64,000 nucleotides of DNA from Streptomyces sp. NBC_00663 (lineage in GTDB: Bacteria > Actinomycetota > Actinomycetes > Streptomycetales > Streptomycetaceae), in assembly GCF_036226885.1 (NCBI RefSeq), contig NZ_CP109027.1, positions 2,852,001 through 2,916,000 on the forward strand, read 5' to 3'. Each line of letters begins with the position of its first letter. The first letter of the stretch is position 1. Positions 7,178 through 14,782 of the stretch are shown here, in pieces. The translations under genes were made by a program, and so were the position numbers. The notes beneath the pieces were generated by a model. It made no database searches. It had not been told where the DNA came from and saw only the letters and a program-made list of their open reading frames with translations.

Positions 7178-10100
7178 GTGAGGCGAAGCAAGAACGGTCC
7201 CGAGCCGTCGGCCCGGGGCAACTTCACCCCGCCGCCGCGCGGAGCGGCGCCCGCCCCTGTGCCCGGATCCGAACCAACGGCTGCTCCGGCGCCGAGCGGT
7301 GGTCGGCTGTCCCCCCGTAACTGGCGGGTGCCCACCAGGCTGAACGCGATCCTGCTCATACCCGTGCTGGTCGGCCTCGTCATGGGCGGCTTCCAGGTGA
7401 AGAGCTCGATCGACACCTGGACGGAGGCCGAGAACGCCGAGAAGACCGCGCGCCTGGTCCAGGCCGCGCTCACCTACGGCGACGCCCTCTACACCGAGCG
7501 GGACAGCACCGCCGCCCCGCTCCTGGAGGGCAAGGGCGAGGACGACAAGACGGTCGTCGCCGCCCGCAAGGCCACGGACAACGCCGCCGACGCCTTCGAC
7601 GAGGCCGCCCAGAACATGCCGCAGACGGCGGGTCTCCAGCGCCGCCTCCAGCTGTTCCGCGACAGCGAGGCGGGCCTCCAGGCCCTGCGCACGAACGCCT
7701 ACACGAGCCGGCTCAAAGGCGTGCAGACCGAAGAGGGCTATGTAGCGGTCGCGCACCCCCTGATGGAGTTCGCCAACGAGCTCGGTCTGGGCACCGGAAA
7801 CATCACCAGCTACGGCCGTACCGTCTACGCGATCGCGCTCACCAAGGCGTCTCTGTCCCTGGAGCGCGCCATCGGTATGCACCTGCTGATCGCCCCGGGC
7901 CCCAAGCCCGCGGACCTGGCCGCCCAGCGCACCGCGCTCACCTCGTACGCCTACCTCGAGGGCATCGCCATCGAGGAGTACATCGGCGGCGGCACCGAGG
8001 CCGATGCCGCGAAGCTGAAGTCGCTCCAGGCGCAGGCCCTCACCGAGGGCAAGACGATGGCCCAGGACGCCGCGAAGCAGAACCCGAACTATGTGCCGGC
8101 GCCGACGACCGACACGGCCGAGTTCGTCAAGTACGTGGGCAGTATCAGCTCCACGGACGAGACCGAGCGCCAGACGCTCGCCGCCAAGGGCGTCACGGCC
8201 AACAACTGGTGGGCGTTCAACACCCTCAAGTACAAGACCTACCGGACCATCGAGTCCGACATGGCCGACAAGGCGGTGAGCGAGGCCGCGAGCATCGCCG
8301 ACGAGGCCAAGCGTGACGCCTTCATCACCGGTGCCGCCGTGGTCGTCGCCCTGCTCGCCGCGTTCATCCTGGCCGGCATGGTGGCCCGCCAGATGTCCCG
8401 CGCCATGCGCCAGCTGCGCAACGCCGCCTTCGGCATCGCCGAGCAGCGGCTGCCGATGCTGGTCGACCAGCTCTCGCGTACCGACCCCGGCCGCGTCGAC
8501 ACCCGGGTGCAGGCCATCCCGATCAACTCGACCGACGAGATCGGCGAGGTCGCCCGCGCCTTCGACCAGGTCCACCGCGAGGCCGTCCGGCTCGCCGCCG
8601 AGCAGGCGCTGCTGCGGGGCAACATCAACGCGATCTTCACCAACCTGTCGCGCCGCAACCAGTCGCTGATCGAGGGCCAGCTGACCCTGATCACCGAACT
8701 GGAGAACAACGAGGCCGACCCGGACCAGCTGGAGAACCTCTTCCGCCTGGACCACCTCGCGACCCGTATGCGCCGCAACGGCGAGAACCTCCTGGTCCTC
8801 GCCGGCGAGGAGCCCGGCCGCCGCTGGGACCAGCCGGTCCCGCTGGTCGACGTGCTCCGCGCCGCCTCCTCCGAGGTGGAGCAGTACGAGCGCATCGAGC
8901 TCTCCGGCGTCCCGGAGGCCGAGATCCACGGCCGCGCCGTGACCGACCTCGTGCACCTGCTGGCCGAGCTGCTGGAGAACGCCACCACGTTCTCCTCCCC
9001 GCAGACCAAGGTCCGCGTCACCGCGACCCGCCTCCCCGACGGCCGCGTGATGATCGAGATCCACGACAAGGGCATCGGCCTCACCGCCGAGGACTTCGCG
9101 GACATCAACCACAAGCTGGCCAACCCGCCGACCGTGGACGCCGCGATCTCCCAGCGCATGGGCCTGTTCGTGGTCGGCCGACTGTCCGACCGGCACGGCA
9201 TCCGCGTCCAGCTCCGCCCCTCCGGCGAGCAGGCCGGCACCACCTCGCTGGTCATGCTGCCCGACGCGATCACCCACGGTGGCGGTGGCGAGCAGCAGGC
9301 GCCGGTCGACGAGTTCACCGTCTCGCAGATCATCCCGGAGCAGCAGCAGTACCACGGCGAGGACTTCAACAACGGTCTGCCCATGCGGACCGCCGCCGAG
9401 CTGGGCTTCGACGACAGCCGCTACAACCCCGAGATCCCCGACGACATCCGTGAGCTGGACCCGGTGGGCCGCTCCCTGATGCGCGAGGAGCGCCGCGCGG
9501 CCCTGGAGGCCCAGGCGCACCCCACGGAGCCCGGCCAGGAAACGCCCGCGGCCCCGTCGTACGGCAACGAGTTCGACGGCCGTCCGGCCGCGTACGACAA
9601 CGGCCAGAACAGCCAGAGCGGCTACCAGGAGCCCGCCTCGTACGAGGAGCAGCAGCAGTCGGCGTACGCCGACCCGCAGCGCGCCGCGTACGAGGAGCAG
9701 CAGCAGCCGTCGTACGACGGGCAGTACTACGCGCCGAACGGCGGCCTGCCGCAGAACGACACCTTCTCGTCGAACGGCGGCGGCTACCCCGAGCCCTCGT
9801 ATGCGGAACCGGTCCAGGAGGAGTCCCCGGCCGGCCACGCCTCCGCCCCGGAGTCCTTCCCGGCCTTCGAGGAGCGCCGCTACCAGGACGACTGGCCGCA
9901 GCAGGACAGCTACCAGAACGGTTACCAGGACCAGTACGCTCCCGAAGCGGAATCCACGCAGGCCGCTGACGTGAGTGAGCGCGACCACGTAGGCTTCGAC
10001 CGTCCCGGTCCGGGCCCGTCGGCCGCGCACGAGCTGACCGACGCCGGCCTTCCCCGTCGCGGATCAGGCGCCGGCGGAGCGAACGGCACGAGCAGCGCGA

Positions 10101-10507
10101 ACGGCACGGGCGCCGGCACCACCGACATGTTCGGCGCGCGGACCGTGAACCCGCAGCCGACGCCCTCCGCACCGGAGAGCAACGGCAACGGCAGCAGCAA
10201 CGGAACCGGCAACGGTGACTGGCGCTCGGCCAACGACGCGCGCTGGCAGCAGGCTTCGGCGCTCAAGAAGCCCAAGGCGGGCGGGGTCACCTCCTCCGGT
10301 CTGCCGAGGCGGGTACCCAAGGCCAACCTGGTCGAGGGTGCCGCCGAAACCACCCCCCAGGGGGGCCCACAGGTCTCCCGCGCTCCCGAGGACGTCCGGG
10401 GCAGGCTGAGCAACCTGCGCCGCGGGGTCCAGCGGGGTCGAAGCGCAGGAAGTGAAACGAACGGCCAGGGCCTCGGTCCTGACAGCACCTACAACCAGGA
10501 GCGTTAG
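7178..10507 (+). CDS. cvnA: CvnA: membrane sensor-kinase-like protein of conservon 2
   Basis: 1,109 residues with the same plan as its paralogue: basic/proline N-terminus, membrane segment near 50-68, nitrate-sensor-like extracytoplasmic region, second membrane segment near 385-402, HAMP, and a GHKL ATPase domain with LLENATTFSSPQ and GIGL. The tail is low-complexity, but here rich in Tyr/Gln/Glu (YEEQQQ, YQNGYQD) rather than TGQF. The C-terminal boxes GLPRRVPKANLV and DVRGRLSNLRRG are kept, so these are probably a partner-binding or membrane-proximal element. The GTG at 7178 has GAGAGG upstream. It is separated from cvnB by one base. Confidence 0.9.
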   Translation: MRRSKNGPEPSARGNFTPPPRGAAPAPVPGSEPTAAPAPSGGRLSPRNWRVPTRLNAILLIPVLVGLVMGGFQVKSSIDTWTEAENAEKTARLVQAALTYGDALYTERDSTAAPLLEGKGEDDKTVVAARKATDNAADAFDEAAQNMPQTAGLQRRLQLFRDSEAGLQALRTNAYTSRLKGVQTEEGYVAVAHPLMEFANELGLGTGNITSYGRTVYAIALTKASLSLERAIGMHLLIAPGPKPADLAAQRTALTSYAYLEGIAIEEYIGGGTEADAAKLKSLQAQALTEGKTMAQDAAKQNPNYVPAPTTDTAEFVKYVGSISSTDETERQTLAAKGVTANNWWAFNTLKYKTYRTIESDMADKAVSEAASIADEAKRDAFITGAAVVVALLAAFILAGMVARQMSRAMRQLRNAAFGIAEQRLPMLVDQLSRTDPGRVDTRVQAIPINSTDEIGEVARAFDQVHREAVRLAAEQALLRGNINAIFTNLSRRNQSLIEGQLTLITELENNEADPDQLENLFRLDHLATRMRRNGENLLVLAGEEPGRRWDQPVPLVDVLRAASSEVEQYERIELSGVPEAEIHGRAVTDLVHLLAELLENATTFSSPQTKVRVTATRLPDGRVMIEIHDKGIGLTAEDFADINHKLANPPTVDAAISQRMGLFVVGRLSDRHGIRVQLRPSGEQAGTTSLVMLPDAITHGGGGEQQAPVDEFTVSQIIPEQQQYHGEDFNNGLPMRTAAELGFDDSRYNPEIPDDIRELDPVGRSLMREERRAALEAQAHPTEPGQETPAAPSYGNEFDGRPAAYDNGQNSQSGYQEPASYEEQQQSAYADPQRAAYEEQQQPSYDGQYYAPNGGLPQNDTFSSNGGGYPEPSYAEPVQEESPAGHASAPESFPAFEERRYQDDWPQQDSYQNGYQDQYAPEAESTQAADVSERDHVGFDRPGPGPSAAHELTDAGLPRRGSGAGGANGTSSANGTGAGTTDMFGARTVNPQPTPSAPESNGNGSSNGTGNGDWRSANDARWQQASALKKPKAGGVTSSGLPRRVPKANLVEGAAETTPQGGPQVSRAPEDVRGRLSNLRRGVQRGRSAGSETNGQGLGPDSTYNQER

Positions 10508-10508
10508 T

Positions 10509-10931
10509 GTGAGCCCGATGAGCCAGGCGGCACAGAACCTGAACTGGTTGATCACCAACTTCGTGGACAACACCCCCGGGGTGTCTCACACGGTGGTGGT
10601 CTCCGCCGACGGACTCCTTCTGGCGATGTCCGAAGGGTTTCCGCGCGACCGCGCCGACCAGCTTGCGGCCGTCGCGTCCGGTCTGACCTCGTTGACCGCG
10701 GGTGCGTCCCGCATCTTCGAGGGCGGCGCCGTGAACCAGACGGTTGTGGAGATGGAGCGGGGATTCCTCTTCATCATGTCCGTATCCGACGGTTCCTCGC
10801 TCGCGGTCCTGGCCCACCCGGAGGCGGACATCGGCCTCATTGGGTACGAGATGGCCCTTCTGGTGGACCGTGCCGGTACGGTCCTGACGCCCGATCTGCG
10901 TGCGGAGCTCCAAGGGAGCCTGCTCAACTAA
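10509..10931 (+). CDS. cvnB: CvnB: roadblock/LC7 protein of conservon 2
   Basis: 140 residues, differing from the first CvnB at only a handful of positions (for example AV for NV and EAD for ECD). The same roadblock/LC7 fold is expected to bind and regulate CvnD. The true start is the GTG at 10509, one base after the cvnA stop, with AGGAGC upstream. A longer open frame from 10452 lies inside cvnA and is not used. Confidence 0.92.
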   Translation: MSPMSQAAQNLNWLITNFVDNTPGVSHTVVVSADGLLLAMSEGFPRDRADQLAAVASGLTSLTAGASRIFEGGAVNQTVVEMERGFLFIMSVSDGSSLAVLAHPEADIGLIGYEMALLVDRAGTVLTPDLRAELQGSLLN

Positions 10932-11028
10932 CAGACAGACGGTGCGTTTTGGCGTCCCGGGGCCGTAAGGTTTCGGGACGCGGCTCCACAGTGATGCGGT
11001 GCCCGGCACGGTCGGAGGAGGAGAGAAA

Positions 11029-11616
11029 GTGGCAACACCCCCAGGCGGTTCATCGTCGGGCAATTGGTCGTACGGCCCCGGACAGGGTCAGAACGACGGT
11101 GCCCAGAACCCGAACCGTTACAACTTCCCCTCCGCACCCAGCCAGCGGCAGCCGTACGCGCCCCAGCACCCCCAGGGTCCCGGACCGTCGCCGTACGATC
11201 AGCCGCCGGCGCCGCGCATCCAGCCGGTGCAGCCGCAGCGACGCGCCCCTGAGCCCGCGCCCGCAGGGGCGTCGAACAACCCCTTGGTGCGCCCGTACGC
11301 CATGACCGGCGGCCGGACGCGCCCCCGCTACCAGCTCGCCATCGAGGCGCTGGTGCACACCACCGCGCAGCCGCACCAGATGCAGGGCCAGTTGCCCGAG
11401 CATCAGCGGATCTGCAACCTCTGCCGGGAGATCAAGTCGGTAGCCGAGGTCTCGGCTCTGCTGACCATCCCTCTCGGAGTGGCCAGGATCCTCGTCGCCG
11501 ACTTGGCGGAGGCGGGCCTGGTCGCGATCCATCAGCCCGGCGGCGACGAGAACGCCGGCGGCCAGCCAGACGTGACACTGCTCGAAAGGGTGCTCAGTGG
11601 ACTTCGCAAGCTCTAG
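11029..11616 (+). CDS. cvnC: CvnC: DUF742 protein of conservon 2
   Basis: 195 residues. An N-terminal Gly/Pro/Gln-rich extension of about 80 residues, absent in the first CvnC, precedes the same DUF742 core (RPYAMTGGRTRP; EHQRICNLCREIKSVAEVSALL; LGVARILVADLAEAGLV; LLERVLSGLRKL). The GTG at 11029 follows GGAGGAG at good spacing, so the in-frame ATG-like starts further upstream are less likely. The 3' end overlaps cvnD by 20 nt exactly as in conservon 1. Confidence 0.92.
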   Translation: MATPPGGSSSGNWSYGPGQGQNDGAQNPNRYNFPSAPSQRQPYAPQHPQGPGPSPYDQPPAPRIQPVQPQRRAPEPAPAGASNNPLVRPYAMTGGRTRPRYQLAIEALVHTTAQPHQMQGQLPEHQRICNLCREIKSVAEVSALLTIPLGVARILVADLAEAGLVAIHQPGGDENAGGQPDVTLLERVLSGLRKL

Positions 11617-12178
11617 CGGCGGTCCTTCCCGCTCCACCACCTCGGCGAAGATCGTGGTGGCGGGTGGCTTCGGCGTGGGCAAGACCACGTTCGTCGGGGC
11701 CGTTTCGGAGATCAACCCGCTGCGCACCGAGGCCGTCATGACGTCCGCGTCGGCGGGCATCGACGACCTCACCCACACCGGGGACAAGACCACCACCACG
11801 GTGGCCATGGACTTCGGCCGTATCACCCTGGACCAGGACCTGATCCTGTACCTCTTCGGTACGCCCGGTCAGGACCGCTTCTGGTTCATGTGGGACGACC
11901 TGGTGCGCGGCGCGATCGGCGCGATCGTGCTGGTGGACACCCGTCGTCTCGCCGACTGCTTCCCCGCGGTCGACTACTTCGAGAACTCGGGTCTCCCCTT
12001 CGTCATCGCGCTCAACGGCTTCGACGGCAACCAGCCGTACAACCCGGACGAGGTCCGCGAGGCGCTTCAGATCGGCCCCGACACCCCGATCATCACGACG
12101 GACGCCCGCCACCGCGCGGACGCGAAGTCGGCGCTGATCACGCTGGTGGAGCACGCGCTGATGGCGCGCCTGCGGTAG
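11597..12178 (+). CDS. cvnD: CvnD: Ras-like small GTPase of conservon 2
   Basis: 193 residues with the same motifs as its paralogue: GGFGVGKTT, FGTPGQDRFWFMWDDL and NGFD. Apart from the first 18 residues (GGPSRSTTSAK versus GGRATTSAK) the two GTPases differ at few residues, and 213 nt (11711-11923) are identical to conservon 1. The high similarity raises the question of how the two complexes keep their signals apart. It is the last gene of the conservon; no cytochrome P450 gene follows, unlike in some conservons. Confidence 0.92.
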   Translation: MDFASSSGGPSRSTTSAKIVVAGGFGVGKTTFVGAVSEINPLRTEAVMTSASAGIDDLTHTGDKTTTTVAMDFGRITLDQDLILYLFGTPGQDRFWFMWDDLVRGAIGAIVLVDTRRLADCFPAVDYFENSGLPFVIALNGFDGNQPYNPDEVREALQIGPDTPIITTDARHRADAKSALITLVEHALMARLR

Positions 12179-12199
12179 GAACTCCGACGCGTACGACGC

Positions 12200-12243
12200 A
12201 CAACGGCCCCTGAGCCTCTCCAAGGAGGCTCAGGGGCCGTTGT
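12200..12243. terminator. Strong hairpin terminator after conservon 2
   Basis: 19-bp perfect stem: the left arm starts ACAACGGCCCCTGAG and the right arm ends CTCAGGGGCCGTTGT, with a 6-base loop (12219-12224). It lies between convergent genes and can serve both strands. Confidence 0.85.
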
Positions 12244-12255
12244 GTTGGCCGGGAG

Positions 12256-12729
12256 CTACCAGAGCCCGACGGGGTCGTGTTCGGCCGCCCTGAGGAGGAT
12301 GCCGCGGACGGATCCCATCCCGTACTTGTCCTCGGTACTGGAGAGTTCGGCGACCTCCAGCAGGAGCGGGCGGATATCGACGCCTGCCTCGCGGGCCTCC
12401 GCGCAGATGTCGTTGAGCCAGACCATCTCGTCCCGGGTGTCACGGCCTTGGTCCCGCGCGGACAGCAGGAGCAGCTGCCGCCGGAAGGCGTGGGGGGCGC
12501 GGCCTCGTGGCACGCCCGTGGCCCAGGTGAACCTGTCGCAGCGGCTGAGGAGTGCCCGCACCTCGATCCGTGCCTGCTCATCGCGTTCGTAGAGCTTCAA
12601 CAGCTCGCGCAGCGCCCCCTCGGCCTCCACCCGGACATTCGCCCTGTCCAGCGGCTTCGACCCCGGTTCCAGCTTCAAGAGCCCGTCGATCAGCTCGACC
12701 TCGGCCACCAACTCGCCCGGTACGCCCAC
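12256..12729 (-). CDS. Conserved-looking hypothetical protein, 157 aa
   Basis: A soluble, leucine-, glutamate- and arginine-rich protein with no signal peptide or membrane segment. Alternating charged and hydrophobic residues (LLKLYERDEQARIEVRALL; ICAEAREAGVDIRPLLLEVAEL) predict an all-helical fold. Codon usage is typical of the window. It lies 80 nt downstream of accE on the same strand, separated by a hairpin at 12758-12790, and is convergent with conservon 2. I do not recognise the family. Confidence 0.7.
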   Translation of the reverse strand: MGVPGELVAEVELIDGLLKLEPGSKPLDRANVRVEAEGALRELLKLYERDEQARIEVRALLSRCDRFTWATGVPRGRAPHAFRRQLLLLSARDQGRDTRDEMVWLNDICAEAREAGVDIRPLLLEVAELSSTEDKYGMGSVRGILLRAAEHDPVGLW

Positions 12730-12757
12730 CGGTTCCCCCTCCGCGCAGACAACAGAA

Positions 12758-12790
12758 GACCCCGCCCGCCCATGATGGACGGTCGGGGCC
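12758..12790 (-). terminator. Candidate terminator after accE
   Basis: On the reverse strand, arms 12790-12777 and 12771-12758 pair over 14 positions with one mismatch and two G-U pairs. A TCTTCTGTTGT stretch follows. It would end the accB-accE transcript. Confidence 0.5.
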
Positions 12791-12809
12791 CGCTGTGTCG
12801 CTGTGGGGC

Positions 12810-12998
12810 TCAGTGCCAGCTGTGTGGGGCGCGGAAGCCGCCCTCGCGCTCCAGGCGGCGCCAGCCGGCCTTGGGGCGGCGACGGTCCGGGGTCTCGGCG
12901 GGCTGGGCGGCGGCGCGGGCGAGGAGGACGGCCGTGATGGCGGCGACTTCCTCGGGCTCGGCGTGGCCCTTCTCGACGCGGATGTCAGGGGTGCTCAT
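12810..12998 (-). CDS. accE: Acyl-CoA carboxylase epsilon subunit
   Basis: 62 residues: PDIRVEKGHAEPEEVAAITAVL, then a basic linker with RRPKAGWRRLEREG and the terminal RAPHSWH. This is the size and motif pattern of the small epsilon subunits of actinobacterial acetyl/propionyl-CoA carboxylases. These subunits bind the beta hexamer and stimulate alpha-beta activity. The gene starts 46 nt after accB on the same strand, so the two subunits are co-expressed. The biotinylated alpha subunit is encoded outside the window. Confidence 0.9.
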   Translation of the reverse strand: MSTPDIRVEKGHAEPEEVAAITAVLLARAAAQPAETPDRRRPKAGWRRLEREGGFRAPHSWH

Positions 12999-13044
12999 AG
13001 GTCACAGTCTCCGTGAGAGAGGTTTCCGCAGCGGTACCTGTGGG

Positions 13045-14628
13045 TTACTGCGGGGGGTTGCCGTGCTTGCGGGACGGCAGGTCGGCGTGCTTGGTCTGGA
13101 GCATCGCCAGGGACTTGATGAGGACCTCGCGGGTCTGCGCCGGGTCGATGACGTCGTCGACCAGGCCGCGCTCGGCCGCGTAGTACGGGTGCATCAGCTC
13201 GGACTTGTACTCCTTGACCATCTTCTGCCGCATGGCCTCGGGGTCCTCGGCCTCGGCGATCTGACGGCGGAAGATCACGTTGGCCGCGCCCTCGGCGCCC
13301 ATCACGGCGATCTCGTTCGTCGGCCACGCGTAGGTGAGGTCGGCGCCGATGGACTGGCTGTCCATGACGATGTACGCACCGCCGTACGCCTTGCGCAGGA
13401 TCAGCGAGATCCGCGGCACGGTCGCGTTGCAGTAGGCGTAAAGGAGCTTCGCGCCGTGGCGGATGATGCCGCCGTGCTCCTGGTCGACACCCGGAAGGAA
13501 CCCGGGAACGTCCAGGAAGGTGACGATCGGAATGTTAAAAGCGTCACACATCTGGACAAAGCGCGCAGCTTTTTCCGATGCCTCGATGTCCAGGACGCCC
13601 GCGAGGGACTGCGGCTGGTTCGCCACGATGCCGACGACCTGGCCGTCGAGGCGGGCGAGCGCGCAGATGATGTTGCGGGCCCAGCGCTCGTGGACCTCCA
13701 GGTAGTCGCCGTCGTCGACGATCTCCTCGATGACCTTGGCCATGTCGTACGGCCGGTTGCCGTCGGCCGGGACCAGGTCGAGCAGGACGTCGCCGCGGCG
13801 GTCCGGCGCGTCCGTGGCCTCCGCGCGCGGCGGGTTCTCGCGGTTGTTCTGCGGGAGGAGGGAGAGGAGGTAGCGCACCTCCGCGATGCAGGTCTCCTCG
13901 TCGTCGTAGGCGAAGTGGCAGACGCCCGACGTCTCGGCGTGCACATCCGCACCGCCCAGGCCGTTCTGGGTGATCTCCTCGCCCGTCACCGCCTTGACCA
14001 CGTCCGGGCCGGTGATGAACATCTGGGACGTCTCGCGGACCATGAACACGAAGTCCGTCAGCGCCGGGCTGTAGGCCGCGCCACCCGCGCACGGGCCGAG
14101 CATCACGCTGATCTGCGGGATGACACCGGACGCCTTGGTGTTGCGCTGGAAGATGCCGCCGTACCCGGCGAGGGCGGAGACGCCCTCCTGGATACGGGCG
14201 CCGGCGCCGTCGTTCAGCGACACCAGCGGCGCACCGGCCGCGATGGCCATGTCCATGATCTTGTGGATCTTGGTGGCGTGGGCCTCGCCCAGCGCGCCGC
14301 CGAAGATCCGGAAGTCATGGGCGTAGACGAAGACCGTGCGGCCCTCCACCGTGCCCCAGCCGGTGATGACACCGTCGCTGTACGGTTTCTTGGCCTCCAG
14401 ACCGAACCCGACCGCGCGGTGTCGGCGCAGCTGCTCGACCTCCTGGAAGGACCCCGGGTCGAGAAGCAGTTCGATGCGCTCCCGTGCGGTCAGCTTGCCC
14501 TTGGCGTGCTGCGCCTCGGTCGCCTTCTCACTCGGTCCGGCCAGTGCCTGCGCACGGATCTCGTGCAGCTCGGCCACCCGCCCACGTGCGTCCGTCGGCT
14601 CACTCGGCGCGTCATCCAAAACGGTCAT
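13045..14628 (-). CDS. accB: Acyl-CoA (acetyl/propionyl-CoA) carboxylase beta subunit
   Basis: 527 residues, the normal length of actinobacterial carboxyltransferase subunits. The N half has GKLTARERIELLLDPGSF and the oxyanion-forming GGAYSPALTDFVFM; the C half has DVPGFLPGVDQEHGGIIRHGAKLLYAY and GGAYIVMDSQSIGAD. It transfers CO2 from carboxybiotin to acetyl- or propionyl-CoA, giving malonyl/methylmalonyl-CoA for fatty acid and polyketide synthesis. accE follows. Oddity: the codons between about 13528 and 13582 (encoding EASEKAARFVQMCDAFNI) are unusually A/T-ending (GCA, GAA, AAA, GCT, TTT, TGT, GCT, TTT, ATT), unlike the rest of the gene. Confidence 0.93.
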   Translation of the reverse strand: MTVLDDAPSEPTDARGRVAELHEIRAQALAGPSEKATEAQHAKGKLTARERIELLLDPGSFQEVEQLRRHRAVGFGLEAKKPYSDGVITGWGTVEGRTVFVYAHDFRIFGGALGEAHATKIHKIMDMAIAAGAPLVSLNDGAGARIQEGVSALAGYGGIFQRNTKASGVIPQISVMLGPCAGGAAYSPALTDFVFMVRETSQMFITGPDVVKAVTGEEITQNGLGGADVHAETSGVCHFAYDDEETCIAEVRYLLSLLPQNNRENPPRAEATDAPDRRGDVLLDLVPADGNRPYDMAKVIEEIVDDGDYLEVHERWARNIICALARLDGQVVGIVANQPQSLAGVLDIEASEKAARFVQMCDAFNIPIVTFLDVPGFLPGVDQEHGGIIRHGAKLLYAYCNATVPRISLILRKAYGGAYIVMDSQSIGADLTYAWPTNEIAVMGAEGAANVIFRRQIAEAEDPEAMRQKMVKEYKSELMHPYYAAERGLVDDVIDPAQTREVLIKSLAMLQTKHADLPSRKHGNPPQ

Positions 14629-14658
14629 GTAGTGACCTTACGAAGCATCGCAAGGAAA

Positions 14659-14699
14659 CCGGGCCGTCGACTCCGTACAGTCTCCGGCCCGTTTTCCTG
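14659..14699 (-). terminator. Candidate terminator downstream of the PL8 gene
   Basis: On the reverse strand AAAACGGGCCG and CGGCCCGGTTT can form a stem around an 18-base loop, between the PL8 stop (14783) and the accB start (14628). The loop is large, so confidence is modest. The rest of this 154-base gap must carry the accB promoter, which I could not identify. Confidence 0.35.
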
Positions 14700-14782
14700 G
14701 TAGCCCTGAACAGAACCTGAGCGGCATGCAGCCATTCCGACTGCTCAGAGGGCATCGGGCTTGTAGGGGTCAGACAAAGCCG

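Noticed and set aside
6995-10030. 1,011-codon reverse frame opposite the second cvnA
   Set aside because: Antisense shadow; its composition (V, G, R, D runs) and lack of motifs contrast with the full CvnA domain set on the + strand.
12277-14703. 808-codon forward frame over accB/accE
   Set aside because: Antisense shadow of the carboxylase genes, no domain recognisable.
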